NCBI RefSeq assembly: GCF_020379485.1
Contig: NW_026015657.1
Span: 62,001 to 126,000 of the forward strand
Source: Brassica napus
Taxonomy: Eukaryota; Streptophyta; Magnoliopsida; Brassicales; Brassicaceae
Direction: 5' to 3'
Length of the DNA: 64,000 bases
The notes under the pieces are model-generated. The model had not been told where the DNA came from. It was given only the letters and a program-made list of their open reading frames with translations, and searched no databases. The stretch's first letter is position 1; each line of letters opens with the position of its first letter. The position numbers and the translations under genes are program-made. This document shows positions 43,594 to 56,141 of the stretch, in pieces.

Positions 43594-44081
43594 TGTTGAG
43601 ATGAGAGAATAAAGGTTGATATATTGAGAGAGGAAGAGAGTTGGAGTAGACAGTAACTTTGGAGTTTTACTGTGGTAACTTTAGTTTAACCACAGTAACA
43701 ACTTGGGAAGTTATCTGATGGCATGAGAAGGTAACTTAGTGAAGGGAAGAGAGTAAACTCGACCAAAGAGGATAAGGAAGGATAAGGGAGCCTTTGACAG
43801 CCTGTATGATGCTGGAAAGGAGAGGATGCTTTTCTACTAGTGCAAGCATGTGAGAAAGCACAGCCAAGTGATTCAAAAGGAGTTCCAGCCTGTCCTTTGA
43901 CTACACATGCTTATACATTTCGAAATCCTTGTTGCTCTCTCTTTATATACTTGTAAACCCTCATCAGTATTAATTAATGGAGTTTTGAGTCTCTCTCTCT
44001 AGTCTCTCTCTTGTTCTTAATCTCTAATCTCTTTAATTCTCAGATTAAACTTAATCACTCTTTAAATCACAAAATCTAATA
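43594..44081 (+). repeat. Copia B2 3' LTR
   Basis: 488 bp, with one-base deletions relative to B1 in AAATGG and in CCCTTG. It ends CTAATA and is followed directly by satellite (ATTTGAAAG). Confidence 0.9.
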
Positions 44082-47000
44082 ATTTGAAAGTGGGATAACT
44101 TCTTAATCCCAACTCCTATGAGATTTATTCAACTTCCTGGTGATTCTCCAACACTTTATGTATCCAAATCAAGCTTCTTACAAAGTGATTCATCCTGGTT
44201 TGATTGGAACGACGAAGAAGCTGTCCTATTCCCAAACTGGGAAACTGGAATCACCTGATTTGAAAGTGGGATAACTTCTTCATCCCAACTCCTATGAGAT
44301 TTATTCAACTTCCTGGTGATTCTCCAACACTTTATGTATCCAAATCAAGCTTCTTACAAAGTGATTCATCCTGGTTTGATTGGAACGACGAAGAAGCTGT
44401 CCTATTCCCAAACTGTGGAATCACCTGATTAGAAAGTGGGATAACTTCTTCATCCCAACTCCTATGAGATTTATTCAACTTCCTGGTGTTTCTCCACCAC
44501 TTTATGTATCCAAATCAAGCTTCTTACAAAGTGATTCATCCTGGTTTGATTGGAACGACGAAGAAGCTGTCCTATTCCCAAACTGGGAAACTGGAATCAC
44601 CTGATTTGAAAGTGGGATAACTTCTTCATCCCAACTCCTATGAGATTTATTCAACTTCCTGGTGATTCTCCAACACTTTATGTATCCAAATCAAGCTTCT
44701 TACAAAGTGATTCATCCTGGTTTGATTGGAACGACGAAGAAGCTGTCCTATTCCCAAACTGGGAAACTGGAATCACCTGATTAGAAAGTGGGATAACTTC
44801 TTCATCCCAACTCCTATGAGATTTATTCAACTTCCTGGTGATTCTCCACCACTTTATGTATCCAAATCAAGCTTCTTACAAAGTGATTCATCCTGGTTTG
44901 ATTGGAACGACGAAGAAGCTGTCCTATTCCCAAACTGGGAAACTGGAATCACCTGATTAGAAAGTGGGATAACTTCTTCATCCCAACTCCTATGAGATTT
45001 ATTCAACTTCCTGGTGATTCTCCAACACTTTATGTATCCAAATCAAGCTTCTTACAAAGTGATTCATCCTGGTTTGATTGGAACGACGAAGAAGCTGTCC
45101 TATTCCCAAACTGGGAAACTGGAATCACCTGATTAGAAAGTGGGATAACTTCTTCATCCCAACTCCTATGAGATTTATTCAACTTCCTGGTGATTCTCCA
45201 CCACTTTATGTATCCAAATCAAGCTTCTTACAAAGTGATTCATCCTGGTTTGATTGGAACGACGAAGAAGCTGTCCTATTCCCAAACTGGGAAACTGGAA
45301 TCACCTGATTTGAAAGTGGGATAACTTCTTCATCCCAACTCCTATGAGATTTATTCAACTTCCTGGTGATTCTCCAACACTTTATGTATCCAAATCAAGC
45401 TTCTTACAAAGTGATTCATCCTGGTTTGATTGGAACGACGAAGAAGCTGTCCTATTCCCAAACTGGGAAACTGGAATCACCTGATTAGAAAGTGGGATAA
45501 CTTCTTCATCCCAACTCCTATGAGATTTATTCAACTTCCTGGTGATTCTCCACCACTTTATGTATCCAAATCAAGCTTCTTACAAAGTGATTCATCCTGG
45601 TTTGATTGGAACGACGAAGAAGCTGTCCTATTCCCAAACTGGGAAACTGGAATCACCTGATTTGAAAGTGGGATAACTTCTTCATCCCAACTCCTATGAG
45701 ATTTATTCAACTTCCTGGTGTTCTCCACCACTTTATGTATCCAAATCAAGCTTCTTACAAAGTGATTCATCCTGGTTTGATTGGAACGACGAAGAAGCTG
45801 TCCTATTCCCAAACTGGGAAACTGGAATCACCTGATTTGAAAGTGGGATAACTTCTTCATCCCAACTCCTATGAGATTTATTCAACTTCCTGGTGATTCT
45901 CCAACACTTTATGTATCCAAATCAAGCTTCTTACAAAGTGATTCATCCTGGTTTGATTGGAACGACGAAGAAGCTGTCCTATTCCCAAACTGGGAAACTG
46001 GAATCACCTGATTAGAAAGTGGGATAACTTCTTCATCCCAACTCCTATGAGATTTATTCAACTTCCTGGTGATTCTCCACCACTTTATGTATCCAAATCA
46101 AGCTTCTTACAAAGTGATTCATCCTGGTTTGATTGGAACGACGAAGAAGCTGTCCTATTCCCAAACTGGGAAACTGGAATCACCTGATTTGAAAGTGGGA
46201 TAACTTCTTCATCCCAACTCCTATGAGATTTATTCAACTTCCTGGTGATTCTCCAACACTTTATGTATCCAAATCAAGCTTCTTACAAAGTGATTCATCC
46301 TGGTTTGATTGGAACGACGAAGAAGCTGTCCTATTCCCAAACTGGGAAACTGGAATCACCTGATTAGAAAGTGGGATAACTTCTTCATCCCAACTCCTAT
46401 GAGATTTATTCAACTTCCTGGTGATTCTCCAACCTTTATGTATCCAAATCAAGCTTCTTACAAAGTGATTCATCCTGGTTTGATTGGAACGACGAAGAAG
46501 CTGTCCTATTCCCAAACTGTGGAATCACCTGATTAGAAAGTGGGATAACTTCTTCATCCCAACTCCTATGAGATTTATTCAACTTCCTGGTGATTCTCCA
46601 CCACTTTATGTATCCAAATCAAGCTTCTTACAAAGTGATTCATCCTGGTTTGATTGGAACGACGAAGAAGCTGTCCTATTCCCAAACTGGGAAACTGGAA
46701 TCACCTGATTTGAAAGTGGGATAACTTCTTCATCCCAACTCCTATGAGATTTATTCAACTTCCTGGTGATTCTCCAACACTTTATGTATCCAAATCAAGC
46801 TTCTTACAAAGTGATTCATCCTGGTTTGATTGGAACGACGAAGAAGCTGTCCTATTCCCAAACTGGGAAACTGGAATCACCTGATTAGAAAGTGGGATAA
46901 CTTCTTCATCCCAACTCCTATGAGATTTATTCAACTTCCTGGTGTTTCTCCACCACTTTATGTATCCAAATCAAGCTTCTTACAAAGTGATTCATCCTGG

Positions 47001-50000
47001 TTTGATTGGAACGACGAAGAAGCTGTCCTATTCCCAAACTGGGAAACTGGAATCACCTGATTAGAAAGTGGGATAACTTCTTCATCCCAACTCCTATGAG
47101 ATTTATTCAACTTCCTGGTGATTCTCCAACACTTTATGTATCCAAATCAAGCTTCTTACAAAGTGATTCATCCTGGTTTGATTGGAACGACGAAGAAGCT
47201 GTCCTATTCCCAAACTGGGAAACTGGAATCACCTGATTAGAAAGTGGGATAACTTCTTCATCCCAACTCCTATGAGATTTATTCAACTTCCTGGTGTTTC
47301 TCCACCACTTTATGTATCCAAATCAAGCTTCTTACAAAGTGATTCATCCTGGTTTGATTGGAACGACGAAGAAGCTGTCCTATTCCCAAACTGGGAAACT
47401 GGAATCACCTGATTTGAAAGTGGGATAACTTCTTCATCCCAACTCCTATGAGATTTATTCAACTTCCTGGTGTTTCTCCACCCTTTATGTATCCAAATCA
47501 AGCTTCTTACAAAGTGATTCATCCTGGTTTGATTGGAACGACGAAGAAGCTGTCCTATTCCCAAACTGGGAAACTGGAATCACCTGATTAGAAAGTGGGA
47601 TAACTTCTTCATCCCAACTCCTATGAGATTTATTCAACTTCCTGGTGTTTCCCACCACTTTATGTATCCAAATCAAGCTTCTTACAAAGTGATTCATCCT
47701 GGTTTGATTGGAACGACGAAGAAGCTGTCCTATTCCCAAACTGGGAAACTGGAATCACCTGATTTGAAAGTGGGATAACTTCTTCATCCCAACTCCTATG
47801 AGATTTATTCAACTTCCTGGTGATTCTCCAACACTTTATGTATCCAAATCAAGCTTCTTACAAAGTGATTCATCCTGGTTTGATTGGAACGACGAAGAAG
47901 CTGTCCTATTCCCAAACTGGGAAACTGGAATCACCTGATTAGAAAGTGGGATAACTTCTTCATCCCAACTCCTATGAGATTTATTCAACTTCCTGGTGAT
48001 TCTCCACCACTTTATGTATCCAAATCAAGCTTCTTACAAAGTGATTCATCCTGGTTTGATTGGAACGACGAAGAAGCTGTCCTATTCCCAAACTGGGAAA
48101 CTGGAATCACCTGATTAGAAAGTGGGATAACTTCTTCATCCCAACTCCTATGAGATTTATTCAACTTCCTGGTGATTCTCCAACACTTTATGTATCCAAA
48201 TCAAGCTTCTTACAAAGTGATTCATCCTGGTTTGATTGGAACGACGAAGAAGCTGTCCTATTCCCAAACTGGGAAACTGGAATCACCTGATTAGAAAGTG
48301 GGATAACTTCTTCATCCCAACTCCTATGAGATTTATTCAACTTCCTGGTGTTTCTCCACCACTTTATGTATCCAAATCAAGCTTCTTACAAAGTGATTCA
48401 TCCTGGTTTGATTGGAACGACGAAGAAGCTGTCCTATTCCCAAACTGGGAAACTGGAATCACCTGATTTGAAAGTGGGATAACTTCTTCATCCCAACTCC
48501 TATGAGATTTATTCAACTTCCTGGTGTTTCTCCACCACTTTATGTATCCAAATCAAGCTTCTTACAAAGTGATTCATCCTGGTTTGATTGGAACGACGAA
48601 GAAGCTGTCCTATTCCCAAACTGGGAAACTGGAATCACCTGATTAGAAAGTGGGATAACTTCTTCATCCCAACTCCTATGAGATTTATTCAACTTCCTGG
48701 TGTTTCTCCACCACTTTATGTATCCAAATCAAGCTTCTTACAAAGTGATTCATCCTGGTTTGATTGGAACGACGAAGAAGCTGTCCTATTCCCAAACTGG
48801 GAAACTGGAATCACCTGATTTGAAAGTGGGATAACTTCTTCATCCCAACTCCTATGAGATTTATTCAACTTCCTGGTGATTCTCCAACACTTTATGTATC
48901 CAAATCAAGCTTCTTACAAAGTGATTCATCCTGGTTTGATTGGAACGACGAAGAAGCTGTCCTATTCCCAAACTGGGAAACTGGAATCACCTGATTAGAA
49001 AGTGGGATAACTTCTTCATCCCAACTCCTATGAGATTTATTCAACTTCCTGGTGTTTCTCCACCACTTTATGTATCCAAATCAAGCTTCTTACAAAGTGA
49101 TTCATCCTGGTTTGATTGGAACGACGAAGAAGCTGTCCTATTCCCAAACTGGGAAACTGGAATCACCTGATTAGAAAGTGGGATAACTTCTTCATCCCAA
49201 CTCCTATGAGATTTATTCAACTTCCTGGTGATTCTCCAACACTTTATGTATCCAAATCAAGCTTCTTACAAAGTGATTCATCCTGGTTTGATTGGAACGA
49301 CGAAGAAGCTGTCCTATTCCCAAACTGGGAAACTGGAATCACCTGATTAGAAAGTGGGATAACTTCTTCATCCCAACTCCTATGAGATTTATTCAACTTC
49401 CTGGTGTTTCTCCACCATTTTATGTATCCAAATCAAGCTTCTTACAAAGTGATTCATCCTGGTTTGATTGGAACGACGAAGAAGCTGTCCTATTCCCAAA
49501 CTGGGAAACTGGAATCACCTGATTTGAAAGTGGGATAACTTCTTCATCCCAACTCCTATGAGATTTATTCAACTTCCTGGTGATTCTCCAACACTTTATG
49601 TATCCAAATCAAGCTTCTTACAAAGTGATTCATCCTGGTTTGATTGGAACGACGAAGAAGCTGTCCTATTCCCAAACTGGGAAACTGGAATCACCTGATT
49701 AGAAAGTGGGATAACTTCTTCATCCCAACTCCTATGAGATTTATTCAACTTCCTGGTGTTTCTCCACTTTATGTATCCAAATCAAGCTTCTTACAAAGTG
49801 ATTCATCCTGGTTTGATTGGAACGACGAAGAAGCTGTCCTATTCCCAAACTGGGAAACTGGAATCACCTGATTTGAAAGTGGGATAACTTCTTCATCCCA
49901 ACTCCTATGAGATTTATTCAACTTCCTGGTGTTTCTCCACCACTTTATGTATCCAAATCAAGCTTCTTACAAAGTGATTCATCCTGGTTTGATTGGAACG

Positions 50001-53000
50001 ACGAAGAAGCTGTCCTATTCCCAAACTGGGAAACTGGAATCACCTGATTTGAAAGTGGGATAACTTCTTCATCCCAACTCCTATGAGATTTATTCAACTT
50101 CCTGGTGATTCTCCAACACTTTATGTATCCAAATCAAGCTTCTTACAAAGTGATTCATCCTGGTTTGATTGGAACGACGAAGAAGCTGTCCTATTCCCAA
50201 ACTGGGAAACTGGAATCACCTGATTAGAAAGTGGGATAACTTCTTCATCCCAACTCCTATGAGATTTATTCAACTTCCTGGTGTTTCTCCACCACTTTAT
50301 GTATCCAAATCAAGCTTCTTACAAAGTGATTCATCCTGGTTTGATTGGAACGACGAAGAAGCTGTCCTATTCCCAAACTGGGAAACTGGAATCACCTGAT
50401 TTGAAAGTGGGATAACTTCTTCATCCCAACTCCTATGAGATTTATTCAACTTCCTGGTGTTTCTCCAACACTTTATGTATCCAAATCAAGCTTCTTACAA
50501 AGTGATTCATCCTGGTTTGATTGGAACGACGAAGAAGCTGTCCTATTCCCAAACTGGGAAACTGGAATCACCTGATTAGAAAGTGGGATAACTTCTTCAT
50601 CCCAACTCCTATGAGATTTATTCAACTTCCTGGTGTTTCTCCAACCCTTTATGTATCCAAATCAAGCTTCTTACAAAGTGATTCATCCTGGTTTGATTGG
50701 AACGACGAAGAAGCTGTCCTATTCCCAAACTGTGGAATCACCTGATTAGAAAGTGGGATAACTTCTTCATCCCAACTCCTATGAGATTTATTCAACTTCC
50801 TGGTGTTTCCCACCATTTTATGTATCCAAATCAAGCTTCTTACAAAGTGATTCATCCTGGTTTGATTGGAACGACGAAGAAGCTGTCCTATTCCCAAACT
50901 GGGAAACTGGAATCACCTGATTTGAAAGTGGGATAACTTCTTCATCCCAACTCCTATGAGATTTATTCAACTTCCTGGTGATTCTCCAACACTTTATGTA
51001 TCCAAATCAAGCTTCTTACAAAGTGATTCATCCTGGTTTGATTGGAACGACGAAGAAGCTGTCCTATTCCCAAACTGGGAAACTGGAATCACCTGATTAG
51101 AAAGTGGGATAACTTCTTCATCCCAACTCCTATGAGATTTATTCAACTTCCTGGTGTTTCTCCACCACTTTATGTATCCAAATCAAGCTTCTTACAAAGT
51201 GATTCATCCTGGTTTGATTGGAACGACGAAGAAGCTGTCCTATTCCCAAACTGGGAAACTGGAATCACCTGATTAGAAAGTGGGATAACTTCTTCATCCC
51301 AACTCCTATGAGATTTATTCAACTTCCTGGTGATTCTCCAACACTTTATGTATCCAAATCAAGCTTCTTACAAAGTGATTCATCCTGGTTTGATTGGAAC
51401 GACGAAGAAGCTGTCCTATTCCCAAACTGGGAAACTGGAATCACCTGATTAGAAAGTGGGATAACTTCTTCATCCCAACTCCTATGAGATTTATTCAACT
51501 TCCTGGTGATTCTCCACCACTTTATGTATCCAAATCAAGCTTCTTACAAAGTGATTCATCCTGGTTTGATTGGAACGACGAAGAAGCTGTCCTATTCCCA
51601 AACTGGGAAACTGGAATCACCTGATTTGAAAGTGGGATAACTTCTTCATCCCAACTCCTATGAGATTTATTCAACTTCCTGGTGTTTCTCCAACCCTTTA
51701 TGTATCCAAATCAAGCTTCTTACAAAGTGATTCATCCTGGTTTGATTGGAACGACGAAGAAGCTGTCCTATTCCCAAACTGGGAAACTGGAATCACCTGA
51801 TTAGAAAGTGGGATAACTTCTTCATCCCAACTCCTATGAGATTTATTCAACTTCCTGGTGTTTCTCCACCATTTTATGTATCCAAATCAAGCTTCTTACA
51901 AAGTGATTCATCCTGGTTTGATTGGAACGACGAAGAAGCTGTCCTATTCCCAAACTGGGAAACTGGAATCACCTGATTTGAAAGTGGGATAACTTCTTCA
52001 TCCCAACTCCTATGAGATTTATTCAACTTCCTGGTGATTCTCCAACACTTTATGTATCCAAATCAAGCTTCTTACAAAGTGATTCATCCTGGTTTGATTG
52101 GAACGACGAAGAAGCTGTCCTATTCCCAAACTGGGAAACTGGAATCACCTGATTAGAAAGTGGGATAACTTCTTCATCCCAACTCCTATGAGATTTATTC
52201 AACTTCCTGGTGTTTCTCCACCATTTTATGTATCCAAATCAAGCTTCTTACAAAGTGATTCATCCTGGTTTGATTGGAACGACGAAGAAGCTGTCCTATT
52301 CCCAAACTGGGAAACTGGAATCACCTGATTAGAAAGTGGGATAACTTCTTCATCCCAACTCCTATGAGATTTATTCAACTTCCTGGTGATTCTCCAACAC
52401 TTTATGTATCCAAATCAAGCTTCTTACAAAGTGATTCATCCTGGTTTGATTGGAACGACGAAGAAGCTGTCCTATTCCCAAACTGGGAAACTGGAATCAC
52501 CTGATTAGAAAGTGGGATAACTTCTTCATCCCAACTCCTATGAGATTTATTCAACTTCCTGGTGTTTCTCCACCATTTTATGTATCCAAATCAAGCTTCT
52601 TACAAAGTGATTCATCCTGGTTTGATTGGAACGACGAAGAAGCTGTCCTATTCCCAAACTGGGAAACTGGAATCACCTGATTTGAAAGTGGGATAACTTC
52701 TTCATCCCAACTCCTATGAGATTTATTCAACTTCCTGGTGATTCTCCAACACTTTATGTATCCAAATCAAGCTTCTTACAAAGTGATTCATCCTGGTTTG
52801 ATTGGAACGACGAAGAAGCTGTCCTATTCCCAAACTGGGAAACTGGAATCACCTGATTAGAAAGTGGGATAACTTCTTCATCCCAACTCCTATGAGATTT
52901 ATTCAACTTCCTGGTGTTTCTCCACCACTTTATGTATCCAAATCAAGCTTCTTACAAAGTGATTCATCCTGGTTTGATTGGAACGACGAAGAAGCTGTCC

Positions 53001-53342
53001 TATTCCCAAACTGGGAAACTGGAATCACCTGATTAGAAAGTGGGATAACTTCTTCATCCCAACTCCTATGAGATTTATTCAACTTCCTGGTGATTCTCCA
53101 CCATTTATGTATCCAAATCAAGCTTCTTACAAAGTGATTCATCCTGGTTTGATTGGAACGACGAAGAAGCTGTCCTATTCCCAAACTGGGAAACTGGAAT
53201 CACCTGATTTGAAAGTGGGATAACTTCTTAATCCCAACTCCTATGAGATTTATTCAACTTCCTGGTGATTCTCCAACACTTTATGTATCCAAATCAAGCT
53301 TCTTACAAAGTGATTCATCCTGGTTTGATTGGAACGACGAAG
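44082..53342. repeat. 176 bp satellite, block S5 (homogeneous, uninterrupted)
   Basis: About 52 monomers without any insertion, visibly more uniform than S1-S4. Nearly all monomers carry CACTTTATGTATCCAAATC and GAACGACGAAGAAGC. Remaining variation is mainly GATTAG/GATTTG, GTGATT/GTGTTT and ACAC/CCAC. It is cut at GAACGACGAAG by LTR fragment F. Of the window's blocks, it is the best candidate for recently homogenised centromere core. Confidence 0.96.
44726..53153. repeat. Higher-order repeat: hexamers within a 24-monomer duplication
   Basis: Scoring each monomer as A (CACCTGATTAG) or T (CACCTGATTTG) gives AAATAT from 44726, TATAAT from 45781, then AAATAT from 46830, 47884 and 48940, TATAAT from 49995, AAATAT from 51042 and AAATAA from 52098. 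Each block is about 1050 bp. The P-Q-P-P order occurs twice at a spacing of 4214 bp. The rare CTGTGGAATC deletion monomer falls at the matching place in both Q blocks (about 46516 and 50728). Confidence 0.75.
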
Positions 53343-53370
53343 TGTTGAACTGAAGAGAAGATAGAGCTTG
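53343..53370 (+). mobile_element. 28 bp stub of LTR F
   Basis: TGTTGAACTGAAGAGAAGAT followed by AGAGCTTG matches the first 28 bases of fragment F at 37192 with one difference. It is cut by the LTR of Copia C. The remainder of this element should lie beyond C, right of the window. Confidence 0.65.
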
Positions 53371-53988
53371 TGTTAACTTGAAGAATAGAAATGGAGTGAA
53401 AGGAGAAGTATGTATGACTTTTAGACTAATGAAGAGTAATCTGAGTGTTTAAGAGAGATTAGAGAAGAACTGAGTGTAGAGAGTAAGAGATCGAGACTAA
53501 GAATAAGCCATGGAGGCAAAGATAATCAGAACTGTCTAATCTTTTATTAATGAGAGAGTTTACAATATATAGCCTTTAGATCCTAGGGCTTTCATAAGGA
53601 TTAAGTAGACCAAGCATGTGTAGTCAAGGAGAAGAGGAGCGCCTAATTCAAACTAAGCCAATAAGAAGCTTCACATGTGTGACCGGATGGATAAGGTTTG
53701 CTTTCCCTTTACAGCTTTGATCCAGCCTGTCAAGCCGCGTCCCTTATCCTATCTTCAACGGTCTGCTCAGTTACTCCCAAAGGTTAACTCCTTCTAAGTT
53801 ACCTTTCACCTCAAGGTAGAGTAACTTCTCATTTTGCCGCGCCCTACTTGTACGGACAGTACGGCCAGTGTACGGACAGTACGGCCTGTACGGTCTTGCC
53901 TCGGCCTAACTCCTCTTCATGCCTTCTTCTCCTCATTCCTTCTTCCCAAGGTTCACAAGCCTTCATAGATTAACTCCTCATCTCAACA
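53371..53988 (-). repeat. Copia C 3' LTR
   Basis: 618 bp. On the minus strand it reads TGTTGAGATGAG to GTTAACA, with TGTT/AACA inverted ends. It contains a GTACGG/CCGTAC cluster at 53850-53893 and a TATATTG-type box near 53566-53574. Confidence 0.88.
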
Positions 53989-53997
53989 CTCCCCCTC
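53989..53997 (-). promoter_or_regulatory. Polypurine tract of Copia C
   Basis: CTCCCCCTC on the plus strand, GAGGGGGAG in element orientation, adjoining the 3' LTR. Confidence 0.87.
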
Positions 53998-54055
53998 AAG
54001 CTTAGCTTTGTGAAAGCCTAAGCTTGGACAGCCATGAGATCTTCCTCATTAAAAA

Positions 54056-54096
54056 CCTTACCAAGGAAAACCCATTGGGATAAAACCTTGATAAGG
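54056..54096 (-). promoter_or_regulatory. Conserved 3' UTR hairpin (C copy)
   Basis: In element orientation the stem is CCTTATCAAGG/CCTTGGTAAGG, as in A2. The one irregular pair is G-U when read as element RNA but C-A on the opposite strand, which favours function in RNA. Confidence 0.7.
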
Positions 54097-54129
54097 GAAA
54101 AAGAGTAAAGACCTCACAGCCAAAGGGGA

Positions 54130-55316
54130 TCAGCTCCTTCTCTTCCCAAGATCAATGAGGCCCAACCTGATGTGAATGGACTCCATTGTCTTCTGTCTTG
54201 CAGCCTTGGTGAACACATCCGCTAACTGATCTTCACTTCTTGTGTAGCATGGCAAGATAACTCCTAAGATGATCATCTGTCTCACCTTGTGGCAATCCAC
54301 TTCAATGTGCTTGGTTCTCTCATGGAACACCGAGTTGGAGGCAATGTGGATGGCAGCTTGGTTATCACAATGCATTGTCATTGGCGTGGCTTGATCAATC
54401 TCCAAATGCTTCAAGATGCCCTTGATCCACACCAGCTCGTTGGTCAGCTTCAGCATAGCTCTATACTCAGCTTCTGCACTTGAACAAGACACCACCTTCT
54501 GCTTCTTGCTCTTCCAAGTAACCAAGTTGCCTCCAATGAATGTGCAATAGCCTGTGGTTGATCTCCTGTCTGCTCTATCACCAGCCCAATCCGCATCACA
54601 GTATCCAACCACTTCAGTGCTCCCATTGCAACCCATCCATACTCCTTGATCAGGTGAGCCGTTGAGATACATCAAGATCCTCTCCACCATGCGCCAATGA
54701 TGTTCCTTAGGCACTTGCATGTGTTGACTCACCTGATTCACAGCAAAGCAAATGTCAGGCCTAGTTATTGTCAGGTAAATCAATTTACCAACTAGCTTTC
54801 TATAGAGTTTAGGATCCTGATAAGGCTTGCTGTCTTCAATCTCCCCCTCTCGTGGGACTTTGTAGCCATCCTCCATAGGCATCCTTGCTGTCTTGCCTCC
54901 ATAAGCACCTGCACCTTTCAAAAGATCAAGTGTATACTTCCTTTGGGACATGAACAAACCTTCCTTGGATCTACATATCTCAATTCCAAGAAAGTATTTC
55001 ATTTCTCCCAAGTCTTTAATCTCAAACATGGACTTAAGGAACTCCTTGGTTGCTATGATACCTTCCTTATCACTTCCTGTGATAATGATATCATCAACAT
55101 ACACAAGGAGTGCAATCATACCTGAGGAAGTAGTGAGAGTGAAGAGGGTGTGGTCTAGTTCAGACTTCTTGAAGCCTCGGCCATTCAGAGTAGTACTCAG
55201 CTTGTTGTACCAAGCTCTTGGTGATTGCTTCAGTCCATAGATAGCTTTCTTCAGTCTCAACACATTCCCTCTCTTCACTAAGTGTTCCAAGCCTGGAGGT
55301 GGATGCATATACACTT
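54130..55316 (-). CDS. Copia gag-pol (C), C-terminal portion
   Basis: Reverse transcriptase from YMHPPPG onward, with LVYVDDIIITG (near 55080-55110). RNase H follows, with GYCDADWAGD, SSAEAEYRAM and HCDNQAAIHIASN, and the C-terminus is GLIDLGKRRS. No stop or frameshift is seen. The missing reverse transcriptase N-terminal part is at 61945 and beyond, separated by the CRM element. An apparent extension upstream of 55317 is antisense CRM LTR and not part of the protein. Confidence 0.9.
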
Positions 55317-55591
55317 TGATATGATCATGGACCGGCACAAGGATGGAGATAAAGAGTTCAAAGACCAATCAAGGGAAGAAGATGATGCCTTAGTCATTCC
55401 ACCAGGTCCCATCACTCGCGCCAAAGCTAGAAGACTCAAAGAAGCTGTTGGAAGTCTACTTATGATCTCATGGAAGCAAGAAGACGGTCTTGATGGACGT
55501 TTGATCAATCAAGACACTCTTATCACCATTCAAGCAATGGTTTCAAACTGATCATCATCTAAGCAAGTGCTTGTGTGTGCTCTTTTCCTAG

Positions 55592-55624
55592 CCTTTGGTT
55601 TTGTCCCATTGGGTTTTCCAAAGG
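55592..55624 (+). promoter_or_regulatory. Conserved hairpin inside CRM LTR
   Basis: 7-bp stem CCTTTGG (55592-55598) and CCAAAGG (55618-55624) around TTTTGTCCCATTGGGTTTT. It is followed by AAGGTTTTTAATGAGG. The 3' LTR copy is at 61397-61429. Confidence 0.72.
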
Positions 55625-55831
55625 AAGGTTTTTAATGAGGCCACAAGTTACTTACATAAACCTTAGATGATGTATCACGGTTCCACCTTAGGTTATTTTT
55701 AAACTATGGTTTTTATTTCATGTTTTAAAAACTCTTTTCGAATTTGAATAAGTCTTTAGTCTTTGTTGTAGTTCCAAGGGAGCCTGTTCCCTTTAATGAT
55801 CTCGAGAATATGGAGCCTGTTCCATACTTCT

Positions 55832-55839
55832 CTATATAA
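55832..55839 (+). promoter_or_regulatory. TATA box in CRM LTR
   Basis: CTATATAAG about 515 bases into the LTR, followed by T-rich sequence and the start of R. Position and sequence fit a pol II core promoter. Confidence 0.6.
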
Positions 55840-56141
55840 GTTTGTTTGCGTTCTCTCTTTTAATCACAATCCTTTTTCTACAAATCTATCAGATTTCTTT
55901 GTTCTCTCTTTACTTCTCATCAAGTCTTGAGTGAATCTCGTTGGTGTGTCATATCCAACAACTAAGGGTGTCTATTTTGGTGTGTAATATCCAAGCTAGT
56001 CATCTAGGAGTATCAAGGAGCCATTCCGCAACTCTTTGTGTCACCAAACGATCCATCACCTTGATAAACTTGAGTCTCTGATTCGTTTATACAAGGATCT
56101 ATCCAATTCAATCCAAAGAAGCATCCTAGGAGTTCATTAAG

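Larger units (their letters stand above)
39071..44081 (+). mobile_element. Copia B2, 5'-truncated copy of family B
   Basis: From about 39187 this is nearly identical to B1 through gag-pol, 3' UTR and 3' LTR. The 5' LTR and primer site are missing. The 116 bases before 39187 resemble the B1 leader and gag start only loosely (AGGCTAAAG and GGAGCTGCTTCA are shared, with differing inserts). The 3' LTR is 488 bp (two one-base deletions against B1) and ends AATCTAATA, then satellite. No target duplication can be matched with the left end. Confidence 0.85.
55317..56139 (+). repeat. CRM 5' LTR
   Basis: 823 bp, TGATATGATC to TTCATTA. It has a TATA box at 55832-55839 (CTATATAAG) and the conserved hairpin at 55592-55624. 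The ending TA is supported by the CACTT duplication after the 3' copy; noaCRM ends CA. Confidence 0.92.

Noticed and set aside
37192..44081. Treating 37192-44081 as one complete LTR element
   Set aside because: The left LTR head (TGTTGAACTG) and the right LTR (TGTTGAGATGAG) differ, flanks do not match as a duplication, and the interior includes an inverted piece.
1710..53223. Dozens of 74-84 codon open frames repeating MERRRSCPIPKL across the satellite, and matching antisense frames
   Set aside because: They follow the 176 bp period, start from TTG-type codons, and stay open only in the GATTAG monomer class. No codon-level constraint is visible; they are a by-product of the satellite sequence.
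44082..53342. A CRISPR-like array
   Set aside because: The unit is 176 bp with no short repeat/unique spacer alternation, and the context is plant retrotransposons. It is an ordinary satellite.
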